Shown: positions 15,656-23,105, counted from the stretch's first letter. The stretch: 33,535 nucleotides of DNA from Acidimicrobiia bacterium (GCA_025937235.1 JAICRU010000029.1:1-33535), one strand, 5' to 3'. Numbers and translations: made by a program. Notes: generated by a model not told the origin, from the sequence alone.

Positions 15656-16284
15656 CAGCCGACCAGGCTTCCCGCCGGCTCGACGATGCCGATCAACAGC
15701 ACCTCGACGAGCTCGTCCACCGTGAGACGCTCGCCGAAGCTAAGGGCAGGGTGGGCGTTGGCCAGCAGCAGGCCGCGAAAGGCCGAGGCGGCGCGGGCGG
15801 GCTCGATCCTGAGCTGGTCCCGGTGGCGCTCGAAGATGCGAGCGAGGGACTCGTTTATTGCCGCGTTGGAGACGATGACGAAATTGGGCGGGCCCGAGGC
15901 GTGGTCAGGGATCGCGTCGTGTGGGATGGTGCGAAGGACCGCCATGAGGGCGAGCACCTGCTCCAGCCTGTCGAGGAGGATTCGCGCCGCCTCGGCGAGT
16001 TGAACGGGCAATGGGGCGCCCTCATAGACGGCGGCCAGCCCCTCCTGTACCGGGCCTGGATCGAAGCTGGCTCGAAGAGCCTCGTAGATCAGAGCGGGCT
16101 TGTCCGGGAAGACCCGGAAGATGGTGCCCTCGGCGATGCCGGCGGCCTCGGCCATCTCACGTGTGGTCACCGCGGCGCCGCGCTCGATGAGAAGCGGGAT
16201 CACCGCCTCGACAATGGCCCGGCGGCGCTCCTCGGGGGCCAGGGGCAGGGCGCGACTTCGCTTGCTCAAGATCGGGGAAAGCAT
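15655..16284 (-). CDS. TetR-family transcriptional regulator
   Basis: This TetR protein is about 209 aa from ATG 16284. The N-terminal DNA-binding part has EERRRAIVEAVIPLLIERG, then the helix-turn-helix TTREMAEAAGIAEGTIFRVF and the typical following FPDKPALIYEAL. The C-terminal ligand domain is of average size. It leads the ABC exporter operon and overlaps it by ATGA, so it probably represses its own operon and is released by an exported compound. The start is uncertain. GTG 16299 lies inside the palindromic operator. ATG 16284 lies inside a possible -10 box (TATGCT). TTG 16269 would give a protein starting MSKRSRALPLAP, with transcription starting a few bases upstream. Confidence 0.92.
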   Translation of the reverse strand: MLSPILSKRSRALPLAPEERRRAIVEAVIPLLIERGAAVTTREMAEAAGIAEGTIFRVFPDKPALIYEALRASFDPGPVQEGLAAVYEGAPLPVQLAEAARILLDRLEQVLALMAVLRTIPHDAIPDHASGPPNFVIVSNAAINESLARIFERHRDQLRIEPARAASAFRGLLLANAHPALSFGERLTVDELVEVLLIGIVEPAGSLVG

Positions 16285-16285
16285 A
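16280..16285 (-). promoter_or_regulatory. Putative -10 element of the tetR-ABC exporter operon
   Basis: On the minus strand TATGCT lies 18 nt after TTGTGA (16309-16304), which could serve as the -35. The spacer between them is almost wholly the inverted repeat described below. Transcription would begin near 16273, 4 nt before TTG 16269. Confidence 0.4.
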
Positions 16286-16307
16286 GAGTGAGTGAGCACT
16301 CACTCAC
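16286..16307. promoter_or_regulatory. Probable TetR operator (inverted repeat)
   Basis: GTGAGTGAG (16288-16296) and CTCACTCAC (16299-16307) form a perfect 9-bp inverted repeat with a 2-bp centre. The GTGA repeats allow an overlapping second register at 16287-16304. Position over the -35/-10 spacer of the tetR operon fits autorepression; palindromes of this GTGAGTGA type are common TetR sites. Confidence 0.75.
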
Positions 16308-16316
16308 AAATCGGTC

Positions 16317-16487
16317 TCAGTTTTCCCCGAAGTCCTCCCAGACGACGTCGAAGCGCTCGAGACAGTCGGAGCAGCGGTAGGCAAGCGGGGTGCCCGGCTC
16401 GAGCGGCGCGTCCTCGGGGAGGAAGGAGATGAGATGGGCGGTGCCGCCGCAATCGACACAGATGAAGGTCTCCGGTGGGTCGCTCAA
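16317..16487 (-). CDS. Small zinc-ribbon protein, 56 aa
   Basis: A TTG-started gene reads MSDPPETFICVDCGGTAHLI and ends WEDFGEN before TGA 16317-16319. Two CxxC pairs, Cys10/Cys13 and Cys39/Cys42, make a zinc ribbon; His18 is also available. Between them is an acidic, proline-rich loop. The TTG (16487-16485) overlaps the TGA of the aldolase gene (TTGA, 16484-16487), so translation is coupled to it. A role in RNA, DNA or protein binding is possible, but none can be assigned. It lies directly downstream of a glycolytic enzyme and upstream (in the minus direction) of the tetR operator. Its short length and TTG start make it easy to miss. Confidence 0.8.
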   Translation of the reverse strand: MSDPPETFICVDCGGTAHLISFLPEDAPLEPGTPLAYRCSDCLERFDVVWEDFGEN

Positions 16488-17512
16488 CCGATCGTCTTGC
16501 CCGCCGATTGCAGCTGCTCGGCGGCTTCCACCACCCGCGCCGCCATCCCGACCTCGGCTTTCTTCATGTAGGAGCGGGGGTCGTAGGTCTTCTTGTCCCC
16601 GACCTCACCGTCGACCTTGAGGACCCCGTCGTAGCTCTTCATCATGTGGTCTGCGATGGGGCGGGTGTATGCGTACTGGCAGTCGGTGTCGATGTTCATC
16701 TTGATGACGCCGTAGCCGAGAGTCTCATGGATCTCATCGAGGCTCGACCCGCTGCCACCGTGGAACACCAAATAGTGCCGGGCGTCTGCCCCGAACCGAT
16801 CCGTCACCGCCGCCTGGCCGTCACGCAGGATGGTCGGGTCGAGCTTGACCGCACCGGGCTTGTAGACGCCGTGCACGTTGCCGAACACTGCGGCGAGCAG
16901 ATAGCGGCCTTTGTCGAAGGTCCCCAATACCTCGGAGACCCGCACCATGTCACCGGGGGACGTGTATAGCTTGGACCGATCGACGTCTTCGTTGTCCGTT
17001 GCGTCCTCCACGCCGCCGACGATGCCGATCTCGAGCTCGAGGATCACATCGAGCTCGGCGCACAGGTCGAGCAGCTCGCGCGCCAGCTCCAGATTCTCCT
17101 CCATGGGCAGCTCGGACGCGTCCAACATGTGGGACTGGAACAGAGGGCCTTTCCCCTCGCTCTTACGGCGTCGGGACTCCTCGAGCAGGGGTCGAATGAA
17201 GCCGTCGACACGGCCGGGGGGACAGTGGTCGGTGTGGAGAGCCACGTTGACCGGGTATTGCTCGGCGACGAAGCCGGCGAATTCGGCTAGAGCCCTGGCC
17301 CCGACCGGCATGCTCTTGTTGGACTGACCAGAGGCGAACTCGCCGCCACCGTACGAGATCTGGAGGATCCCGTCGGACCGAGCTTGGCTCAGACCCTCGA
17401 GGGCGGCCAGGATGGTGGTCGACGAGGTGACATTGATGGCGGGGAGGGCGAAGCTCCCATCCCGGGCCGCATCGAGCATGGCCTTGTACTTCTCTGGGGT
17501 GACGATGGGCAT
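16484..17512 (-). CDS. fbaA: Class II fructose-bisphosphate aldolase
   Basis: This 342-aa zinc aldolase cleaves fructose 1,6-bisphosphate to dihydroxyacetone phosphate and glyceraldehyde 3-phosphate in glycolysis and gluconeogenesis. The start of the family fold is MPIVTPEKYKAMLDAARDGS. Signature motifs include FALPAINVTSS, VALHTDHCPPGRVDGFIRPL (zinc-binding), ELEIGIVGGVEDATDNED, VFGNVHGVYKPG, and VFHGGSGSSLDEIHE. The acidic insert with EDATDNEDVD is typical of the FbaA subgroup. ATG 17512 is the start: the preceding open frame has no aldolase similarity, and TACTTT lies 6 nt upstream. The gene is followed by the coupled zinc ribbon. It is divergent from the DUF454 gene. Confidence 0.95.
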   Translation of the reverse strand: MPIVTPEKYKAMLDAARDGSFALPAINVTSSTTILAALEGLSQARSDGILQISYGGGEFASGQSNKSMPVGARALAEFAGFVAEQYPVNVALHTDHCPPGRVDGFIRPLLEESRRRKSEGKGPLFQSHMLDASELPMEENLELARELLDLCAELDVILELEIGIVGGVEDATDNEDVDRSKLYTSPGDMVRVSEVLGTFDKGRYLLAAVFGNVHGVYKPGAVKLDPTILRDGQAAVTDRFGADARHYLVFHGGSGSSLDEIHETLGYGVIKMNIDTDCQYAYTRPIADHMMKSYDGVLKVDGEVGDKKTYDPRSYMKKAEVGMAARVVEAAEQLQSAGKTIG

Positions 17513-17518
17513 GACTGA

Positions 17519-17524
17519 AAAGTA
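17519..17524 (-). promoter_or_regulatory. Putative leaderless -10 element of fbaA
   Basis: On the minus strand TACTTT ends 6 nt before ATG 17512. There is no Shine-Dalgarno sequence. The heptamer repeats at 17525-17552 lie just upstream. Confidence 0.45.
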
Positions 17525-17552
17525 CAACGTCGAACGCAGAACGTAGAACGCC
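17525..17552. repeat. Short tandem repeat of 7 bp in the fbaA/DUF454 divergent spacer
   Basis: Four consecutive heptamers read CAACGTC, GAACGCA, GAACGTA and GAACGCC; AACG recurs every 7 bp. They fall in the region where a -35 box for fbaA would lie. They could be an activator array or a drifting microsatellite. Confidence 0.55.
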
Positions 17553-17584
17553 GATACCGACTCGCCGTCAGAAACCGACCGGAA

Positions 17585-17590
17585 TAGGTT
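17585..17590 (+). promoter_or_regulatory. Putative leaderless -10 element of the DUF454 gene
   Basis: TAGGTT ends 6 nt before GTG 17597, the start favoured for the DUF454 gene. Confidence 0.4.
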
Positions 17591-17596
17591 TTGGGT

Positions 17597-18037
17597 GTGA
17601 CACAGAGTGTCGATCAACCGGTCGCGCCTCGGAAGCCACGAAGCCGCCTCCTGCGCGCCGTTTATTTCGTCCTCGGCATCATCTGCCTCGGTTTCGTCTA
17701 CCTCAGCGTCCTCCCCGGGATACCCACGTTCGACTTCGTCATCCTCGCCGCCTTCTTCTTCTCCATGTCCTCCGACCGTCTCCATGGTTGGCTGGTCAAC
17801 CACCCTGTCTACGGCAAGATCATCAGGGGCTACCGGAGTGGCGGGCTCACGATGAGGATGAAATGGGCGGCCGCCATCGCCATAACCGCCAGCCTTTCCC
17901 TGTCGGCGTTCGTCCTGACCGACAACAACGTGCTGAGGATCGTCCTGGCCGCGGTGGGAGTCTTCGCCATCTGGTTCGTCTTCAGTCGTCCCACCAAGAC
18001 CCAGGCGCCGCCGGATCAGCCCCCGCTGACCGCCTGA
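17597..18037 (+). CDS. DUF454 (YbaN-like) membrane protein
   Basis: The protein is about 146 aa. After a basic N-terminus it has a span (LRAVYFVLGIICLGFVYLSV), the family core GIPTFDFVILAAFFFSMSSD, the motif RLHGWLVNHPVYGKIIRGYR, and two further spans (AAAIAITASLSLSAFVL and IVLAAVGVFAIWFVF). Members of DUF454 are inner membrane proteins of unknown function. GTG 17597 is preferred over TTG 17591 because the -10-like TAGGTT lies 6 nt upstream of it. The 3' end overlaps the convergent MoaD-like gene by 22 bp (18016-18037), so the two transcripts are antisense to each other at their ends. Confidence 0.8.
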   Translation: MTQSVDQPVAPRKPRSRLLRAVYFVLGIICLGFVYLSVLPGIPTFDFVILAAFFFSMSSDRLHGWLVNHPVYGKIIRGYRSGGLTMRMKWAAAIAITASLSLSAFVLTDNNVLRIVLAAVGVFAIWFVFSRPTKTQAPPDQPPLTA

Positions 18038-18279
18038 AGCACCTGAACCTGGGACCCGGGGCCTACCGGAGTGTCCAGGTTGGCCCGCACTGCATCGACG
18101 AATACGAGGACATGAGGCCTTATCGCCCCAGACTCGTCGAGCAGATGGTTCCTCAGACCAGGCTCGTCGGCGAAGAGGCTTTCCAGCACCTCACCCAGGG
18201 TCTCGCCTTCGGCCTGGTGGCGGGGGCCGGTGGTGACCGCCTGGGTGAGGACCCGGGGCAGTTTCACCGTCACGCTCAT
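18016..18279 (-). CDS. MoaD/ThiS-like beta-grasp sulfur-carrier protein
   Basis: The 87-aa protein has the beta-grasp layout (SVTVKLPRVLTQAV, then GETLGEVLESLFADEPGL, then IRPHVLVFVDAVR) and ends in a terminal Gly-Gly (LQAVSGG). A terminal Gly-Gly is the site where MoaE/ThiF-type enzymes activate sulfur carriers by thiocarboxylation. The segment resembles MoaD more than a ThiS of thiamine synthesis. No moaE, moeB or thiF gene lies nearby. Its ATG overlaps the TGA of the BNR-propeller gene (ATGA, 18276-18279), so the two are co-translated. This suggests a joint function instead of molybdopterin synthesis. The 3' end overlaps the DUF454 gene. Confidence 0.8.
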   Translation of the reverse strand: MSVTVKLPRVLTQAVTTGPRHQAEGETLGEVLESLFADEPGLRNHLLDESGAIRPHVLVFVDAVRANLDTPVGPGSQVQVLQAVSGG

Positions 18280-19310
18280 GCGATGAGGCGAATGGTGGCG
18301 ATCCGTGGGAACGAGGGCCCCAGGCGCTCCCAGGTCTCCCCGAGGTCTCGTGTGAGCCACAGGTCACCACCGGAGGTCCCGAAACAGAACGCCCCATCGG
18401 CGGTCCCGTCGAAGGCCCGACGCAGGACCGCGGTGAACTGCGGCGCATCTGGCCAGCCGGTTCCGACCACCGACCATGAATCCCCGTCGTCGTCGGAGCC
18501 GTAGACCCTGAGGTCGCCGTCGACAGGCACTCGATTCTCGCTCGATTCGAGCGGGATCGTGAACAAACGCCCACTGTCGGCGTGCCGCCAGATCACGAAT
18601 CCGAAGCCGGCGGGGAGGCCGTCCTCGATCCGCTCCCAGTTATCGCCACCGTCGGTCGAGCGGAACATGCCCTGGTGATCCTGACGCCAGATCCGCTCCG
18701 GCTTGGACGGGTCGTGGGCGAGGCCGTGCACGCAATAGCCGATCTCCGGACGCTCACCGTCCTCGGGAGTGTCGACCGACGGGATCCCGTCGTTCTTCGG
18801 GAGCCAGGTGGTGCCATCGTCGTCGGAGCGGAAGACACCGACCGCAGAGATGCCGACCCACATGCTCCCGTTGCCCTCGAGGATGCGATGGGTGCAGAGC
18901 CCACCCGCACCCGGAAACCACCCCTCACGGGTCGGATGCTCGTTGAGGCCGTCCACCGGGTCCCAGGTCATGCCACCGTCTGCAGAGGTGAACAAGCCTG
19001 CCTGAGCCACACCCGCGTACAACCTGTCACCGGAGCCATGGAACGTCCAGATCTGTTCCATCTTCCGATCGGAGCCCTCGGGCCACGCGGGAGGGGAGTC
19101 GGCCGGCTTCCAGTCCACCAGGTTCTCACTGTGGTGGACCCCGACTCCGAACCAGTTGCTGCCGACTGCGGCGAGGTGGGTGCCGTCCGGGGCCTGGCCG
19201 AAAGCAGTGACCTTCCAGCCGGGGAACAAGGGCCCCTCCACCTGCCAGCCCGATCTCGACTCGTCGAGCAGAAATCCGCCCTTCTCTGATCCGACCAGGA
19301 TTCGCATCAT
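18276..19310 (-). CDS. BNR/sialidase-like beta-propeller protein
   Basis: The protein is 344 aa and repeats the Asp-box (S-x-D-x-G-x-T-W) at least four times: TSADGGMTWDPV, RSDDDGTTWLPK, RSTDGGDNWERI and GSDDDGDSWSVV, with a variant TRDLGETWERL at the end. It is a beta propeller of the WD40/YVTN/BNR class, also seen in photosystem-assembly factors. The catalytic residues of true sialidases are not evident, so glycosidase activity is unlikely. No signal peptide is seen, so it is probably cytoplasmic. The start may be ATG 19310 or the adjacent ATG 19307, which is better spaced from AGAAGG (19319-19314). The MoaD-like gene follows with ATGA coupling. Confidence 0.82.
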   Translation of the reverse strand: MMRILVGSEKGGFLLDESRSGWQVEGPLFPGWKVTAFGQAPDGTHLAAVGSNWFGVGVHHSENLVDWKPADSPPAWPEGSDRKMEQIWTFHGSGDRLYAGVAQAGLFTSADGGMTWDPVDGLNEHPTREGWFPGAGGLCTHRILEGNGSMWVGISAVGVFRSDDDGTTWLPKNDGIPSVDTPEDGERPEIGYCVHGLAHDPSKPERIWRQDHQGMFRSTDGGDNWERIEDGLPAGFGFVIWRHADSGRLFTIPLESSENRVPVDGDLRVYGSDDDGDSWSVVGTGWPDAPQFTAVLRRAFDGTADGAFCFGTSGGDLWLTRDLGETWERLGPSFPRIATIRLIA

Positions 19311-19341
19311 GAGCCTTCTTCCATAGACAATTGGACACTAC

Positions 19342-20538
19342 TTGTCGACCAGCAAGCCCCCGATTCGACCATTCAGCCGTTTTTCGCTCGCCGCGGTCAC
19401 TGCGATCACGATGGGCGTCGCCACCTTCTCGCAGGGAGCATTCGGGGTCCTCGCCTCGGACCTGATCGAGGAATTCCACCTGGAGAGATGGCAGATCGGG
19501 ATCCTTCTGACAGCCAACGGCTTTACCGGGGCCCTTCTGTCGCCGTCCTTCGGCCGCCTCACAGATCGGATGGGCAGTGTCAGGTCGGTCGTCTGTGTCC
19601 TGCTCCTGGCGATGGCGACCATGACCGTGGTGGCCGTGGCACCCACCTACTCGGTTCTCTTCATCGGGGCGGTGCTCTACGGCCTTCCCAACGGGTGGGC
19701 CAACCCCGCCACCAACGCCCTGATCGTAGACAACGTGGTGGCCGGAACGAGGGGTGTGATCACCGGCATCAAGCAATCCGGAGTGCAGATGGGGTCCTTC
19801 CTCGGAGGGCTTCTCCTGCCCGGAATCGCGGCCGCGACCAGCTGGAGAGTCGCCTTTGCCTCGTTCCTGATCTTCCCGGCTGCAGGTCTCGCTGGGATGT
19901 TGCGACGGCGGGGCGTGCTGAGACCACACCTGAACCGAGCCCACCCAGATTCCTCGGTCCCGACCGCGGTGCGATGGATCGCCGTCTACGGGGGACTTGC
20001 CGGTCTGGGGGTGTCGGCGACCACCACGTTCCTCCCCCTGTTTGCCGAAGAGAGTGAGGGCTGGACCCATGCCCAGGCCGGCCTGCTCATCGCCGGGGTG
20101 GGTCTGGTCGGGGTGATCGCCCGCATCACTTGGGGCTCGGCCTCGGAACGCTGGCTGGGGCACGGGCGCACCCTGGTGTTACTGGCTCTGCAATCGGCGG
20201 TGGCGGTCGGGCTGCTGGCTCTCGCCTCGTCCGATCTCGCACCGTCGTGGGTACTGATCGGGGCAGCACTTCTCATCGGGTCCGGGGCGGTGGCTTGGAA
20301 CGCGGTGGGAATGCTCGCGGTGATGGATTACTCGGCTCCGGAGCTGGTGGGCCGGGGCACCGGTCTCGCCATGCTCGGGTTCCTAACGGGGATCGGGCTC
20401 GGTCCACCCCTAATGGGGCTTTCTGTCGACCGACTCGGGACGTACACCCCGGGCTGGATCGTCATCGGACTTCTCTTCATAGCGGGGGCCGTGGTCGCCG
20501 GTCGAGTCCACCGCACCGGTACCCTCGCCCACGTTTGA
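19342..20538 (+). CDS. Major facilitator superfamily (MFS) transporter
   Basis: This 398-aa protein has twelve membrane segments in two six-helix halves. MFS motif A is visible between the second and third segments as [10 protein letters not shown], with a partial copy in the second half ([15 protein letters not shown]). The [12 protein letters not shown] segment with a nearby [20 protein letters not shown] is characteristic of the large drug/metabolite permease groups. Substrate and direction cannot be read from sequence. The TTG start at 19342 is 31 bp from the divergent BNR gene and has no clear ribosome-binding site. The stop overlaps nucS (TTGA, 20535-20538), which ties an apparent transporter to a DNA-repair gene in one operon. 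Confidence 0.88.
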   Translation: MSTSKPPIRPFSRFSLAAVTAITMGVATFSQGAFGVLASDLIEEFHLERWQIGILLTANGFTGALLSPSFGRLTDRMGSVRSVVCVLLLAMATMTVVAVAPTYSVLFIGAVLYGLPNGWANPATNALIVDNVVAGTRGVITGIKQSGVQMGSFLGGLLLPGIAAATSWRVAFASFLIFPAAGLAGMLRRRGVLRPHLNRAHPDSSVPTAVRWIAVYGGLAGLGVSATTTFLPLFAEESEGWTHAQAGLLIAGVGLVGVIARITWGSASERWLGHGRTLVLLALQSAVAVGLLALASSDLAPSWVLIGAALLIGSGAVAWNAVGMLAVMDYSAPELVGRGTGLAMLGFLTGIGLGPPLMGLSVDRLGTYTPGWIVIGLLFIAGAVVAGRVHRTGTLAHV

Positions 20539-21203
20539 GACTGGTCATCGCCCGCTGCACGATCGACTACACGGGCCGGGTGACCGCCCACCTCCCCGAG
20601 GCGGTCCGGCTGATCATGGTCAAGGCCGACGGCACCCTGGCCGTCCACTCAGACGGCAATGCCTCCAAGCCGCTCAACTGGATGGTTGCCCCCAACGTCA
20701 TCTCCAGCTTCGACGACAGGTGGGAGGTCACCAACGACAAAGGGGAGAAGCTCGTGATCACGATCTCCGAGGTGCTCCAAGACGTGACCCATGCCCTGGG
20801 CGAGGACCCCGGTCTGCAGAAGGACGGGGTGGAGGCCCATCTTCAACAGCTGCTCGCCAGCCGGCCCTGGGTCCTCGAGGAGGGCCTAACCCTGATCCGT
20901 CGAGAGTATCCGACCGACATCGGGCCCGTTGACCTCCTCTGCCAGGACGTCGAGGGCAACATCGTCGTCGTCGAGGTCAAGCGTCGGGGTGAGATCGATG
21001 GGGTGGAACAGCTCACCCGATATCTCGAGCGACTCGGGATGGACCCCAGGCTGGGGCCTTTGAGGGGGATGCTGGTTGCCCAGGCCATCACCCCGCAGGC
21101 TCGAGTCCTCGCCGAGGCGCGGCGCATCGAGGCGATCGAGGTCGACTACGACGGCCTGCGCGACATCGAAGACACGGAGCTGCGGCTCTTCGAGCTCCAC
21201 TGA
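20535..21203 (+). CDS. nucS: Mismatch-specific endonuclease NucS
   Basis: This 222-aa enzyme cuts both strands at mismatches and is the main mismatch-repair factor in actinobacteria that lack MutS/MutL. The N-terminal DNA-binding part contains [20 protein letters not shown] and NWMVAPN. The C-terminal nuclease domain carries the PD-(D/E)xK core, with Asp133 (GPVDLLCQD) and Glu147-Val-Lys149 (VVVEVKRRG). It ends TELRLFELH; in known NucS proteins this end binds the sliding clamp, so the same is expected here. The TTG start 20535 overlaps the MFS stop and lies at the natural protein start MRLVIARC. trmL follows within 2 bp. Confidence 0.95.
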   Translation: MRLVIARCTIDYTGRVTAHLPEAVRLIMVKADGTLAVHSDGNASKPLNWMVAPNVISSFDDRWEVTNDKGEKLVITISEVLQDVTHALGEDPGLQKDGVEAHLQQLLASRPWVLEEGLTLIRREYPTDIGPVDLLCQDVEGNIVVVEVKRRGEIDGVEQLTRYLERLGMDPRLGPLRGMLVAQAITPQARVLAEARRIEAIEVDYDGLRDIEDTELRLFELH

Positions 21204-21204
21204 C

Positions 21205-21672
21205 GTGTTCGACATCGTCTTCTATCGGCCGGAGATTCCCCCCAACACGGGTAACGCCATGCGGCTCGCTGCCGTCACCGGGTGCCGGCTTCACCTCATC
21301 GAGCCGCTCGGCTTCGACATGGAGGACAAGAAGCTGCGTCGTGCCGGCATGGACTATCGGGACAAGGCGGTCGTGAGCGTCCATCCCGATCTGGAGAGCT
21401 GGCGTCAGGGGGGGCGGCGGGAGCGGGTCTTCGCCTACACGGTGGACGCCGACCTGGTCTACACCGAGGTTGCCTACCGGCCGGGAGACGCACTCCTCTT
21501 CGGTCCAGAGTCCGTTGGGCTCCCCGAAGAGGTGAAAGGGCTCGATTGGGTCACCGAGCGACTCCGCCTCCCAATGCTCTCGGGGGTGCGTTCGCTCAAC
21601 CTGGCCAACTCGGCGTCGGTGGTGGTGTACGAGGCCTGGAGACAAAATGGGTTCGGCGGTTCACGTGTGTGA
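21205..21672 (+). CDS. trmL: tRNA (cytidine(34)-2'-O)-methyltransferase TrmL (SpoU/SPOUT class)
   Basis: This 155-aa protein is a minimal SPOUT methyltransferase of the TrmL subgroup, which 2'-O-methylates the wobble base of certain leucine tRNAs. Motif 1 is IPPNTGNAMRLA, motif 2 is LLFGPESVGLPEE and motif 3 is LPMLSGVRSLNLANSASV, together forming the trefoil knot that binds S-adenosylmethionine. The KLRRAGMDYRD loop is also typical of the family. GTG 21205 follows the nucS stop by only 1 bp and begins VFDIVFYRPEIPPN. It is the last gene of the MFS-nucS-trmL operon. Confidence 0.93.
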   Translation: MFDIVFYRPEIPPNTGNAMRLAAVTGCRLHLIEPLGFDMEDKKLRRAGMDYRDKAVVSVHPDLESWRQGGRRERVFAYTVDADLVYTEVAYRPGDALLFGPESVGLPEEVKGLDWVTERLRLPMLSGVRSLNLANSASVVVYEAWRQNGFGGSRV

Positions 21673-21696
21673 CGGCCGCCGCCGCGCCACGGTCGA

Positions 21697-21712
21697 GGTC
21701 ACCTCGGTGACC
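21697..21712. other. Perfect 6-bp hairpin at the convergent trmL/M20 junction
   Basis: GGTCAC (21697-21702) pairs with GTGACC (21707-21712) across a CTCG loop. It includes the stop codon of the M20 gene on the minus strand. There is no T-tract; it could add to termination, or be chance. Confidence 0.3.
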
Positions 21713-23045
21713 AATCGGCGAGGAGCCTGAAGGCTATCGCCTCGGCGAGCACTGCCCGCTCCAGGTCACCGATGTCCTGGCTCTCGTTGGGGGCGTGATA
21801 GGCGCTGGTGGGATCGCTGGTCCCGATGACCAGGATGGGCGAGCCCGGGTAGAGCTCGGCGAAGGTCGAGATGAACGGGATCGATCCGCCCGCTCCCATG
21901 TGCACCGGCTCGTTTCCGAACGCCTCGATGAAGGCCCGGGTCCAGGCCTGGACGGGGAACGTATCCATGTCCAGGACGGTCGGGTCGCCATGCTCCTCGT
22001 GGAAGAACTCGACCTTGGTGCCCCAGGGGGCGTTGTCGACGAGATGCTGCTTCAGCGCCTCCAACGCACCCAACGTGTTCTCGCCGGGGGCGAGCCGCAT
22101 GCTCACCTTCGCCCTTGCCATTGGAACCAGCTGGTTTATGGCGCTCGACACCGGAGGTGCATCCACGGCCAGCACCGACACGGCGGGACGGGTCCAGAGA
22201 CGGGACGGGATGGACCCGATGCCGATCTGGTGGAGGCCATCGACGGTGCCGGCGAGCTTGCGGGCCATGGCCTCGGGGACGTCGATGCCCTCCGCCTCAT
22301 CGCTGACCAGCCCGGGAATGGTGACATTGCCCTCATCGTCGTGGAGGGTGGCGAGGAGCCTGGCCAGCGCGATCAGGGCATCCGGGAAGACGCCGCCGTA
22401 TTGGCCGGAGTGGACGGCCTTCTCCAGGGTACGAAGCTCGAAGGAGACCGCGACGATGCCCCGCAGGGACGTGATGAACGCCGGCACACCAACCGACCAG
22501 TTGCCGCCGTCGCCGATCACGATCACGTCGGGGCGGAGAAGGTCCGCGTGTCGCTCGAGTATGGCTTCGAGGCTCTCTGAGCCGGCCTCCTCCTCGCCTT
22601 CGAGGAAGAGTTGGATCCCGACGGGCGGCTTCCCGCCGTGTGCCGCGACCGCCCCCAGGTGCATGAGGATGCCTCCCTTGTCGTCGGCCGCTCCCCGCCC
22701 ATAGAGCCGACCGTCACTCTGTGTGGGCTCGAACGGGTCGGTGGCCCATTCGGACGAGGGCCCGGCAGGCTGGACGTCGTAGTGCGCATAGAGGAGCAAC
22801 GTCGGGGCACCCTCCGGCGCCGGAATCTCGGCGAATATCGCGGGGTTTCCGCCGTCGGCTTGGAGGAGCCGCGCGTTCCGGAAGCCGGTCTCAGCCAGCA
22901 TGGCCCTGATCTTCTCTGCCCCTTCCCGCACCTTCGACTGGTCGTGACCGGGGGCGCTCACCGTGGGCAGCCGCACCAGGTCGCCGAGGAGCTCGACGAG
23001 GCGGGGCATGTCGGCGGCAACGTTGGCCCGGAGATCCTCGTGCAT
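21699..23045 (-). CDS. M20-family dipeptidase / metallopeptidase
   Basis: This 448-aa zinc peptidase has the M20 catalytic pattern: YAHYDVQPAG (first His/Asp), GRGAADDKGG (bridging Asp), FLEGEEEAGSESLE (catalytic and metal glutamates) and VIGDGGN. A central dimerisation domain (about 215-330) is inserted, as in PepV/CNDP-like dipeptidases. The closing region has GAGGSIPFI and ends with YHAPNESQDIGDL (metal His). Likely substrates are dipeptides or N-acyl amino acids in the cytoplasm. ATG 23045 is the start: TACCCT lies 6 nt upstream and family similarity starts at once (MHEDLRANVAADMPRLVELL). A longer reading frame upstream has no peptidase similarity. Confidence 0.92.
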   Translation of the reverse strand: MHEDLRANVAADMPRLVELLGDLVRLPTVSAPGHDQSKVREGAEKIRAMLAETGFRNARLLQADGGNPAIFAEIPAPEGAPTLLLYAHYDVQPAGPSSEWATDPFEPTQSDGRLYGRGAADDKGGILMHLGAVAAHGGKPPVGIQLFLEGEEEAGSESLEAILERHADLLRPDVIVIGDGGNWSVGVPAFITSLRGIVAVSFELRTLEKAVHSGQYGGVFPDALIALARLLATLHDDEGNVTIPGLVSDEAEGIDVPEAMARKLAGTVDGLHQIGIGSIPSRLWTRPAVSVLAVDAPPVSSAINQLVPMARAKVSMRLAPGENTLGALEALKQHLVDNAPWGTKVEFFHEEHGDPTVLDMDTFPVQAWTRAFIEAFGNEPVHMGAGGSIPFISTFAELYPGSPILVIGTSDPTSAYHAPNESQDIGDLERAVLAEAIAFRLLADWSPR

Positions 23046-23051
23046 TCTGGG

Positions 23052-23057
23052 AGGGTA
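23052..23057 (-). promoter_or_regulatory. Putative leaderless -10 element of the M20 peptidase gene
   Basis: On the minus strand TACCCT ends 6 nt before ATG 23045. The divergent M50 gene begins 60 bp away and has CATCAT (23094-23099) placed 6 nt before its own ATG. Confidence 0.4.
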
Positions 23058-23105
23058 ACGCCCGGCATTGTCCCCAATCGCCCGCCCGTAGGCCATCATG
23101 GGGTG

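Noticed and set aside
13808-16003. Long open frame on the plus strand across the ABC exporter and tetR genes
   Set aside because: The translation is rich in Asp, His, Arg and Gly with no family pattern; the minus-strand genes have clear ABC and TetR motifs.
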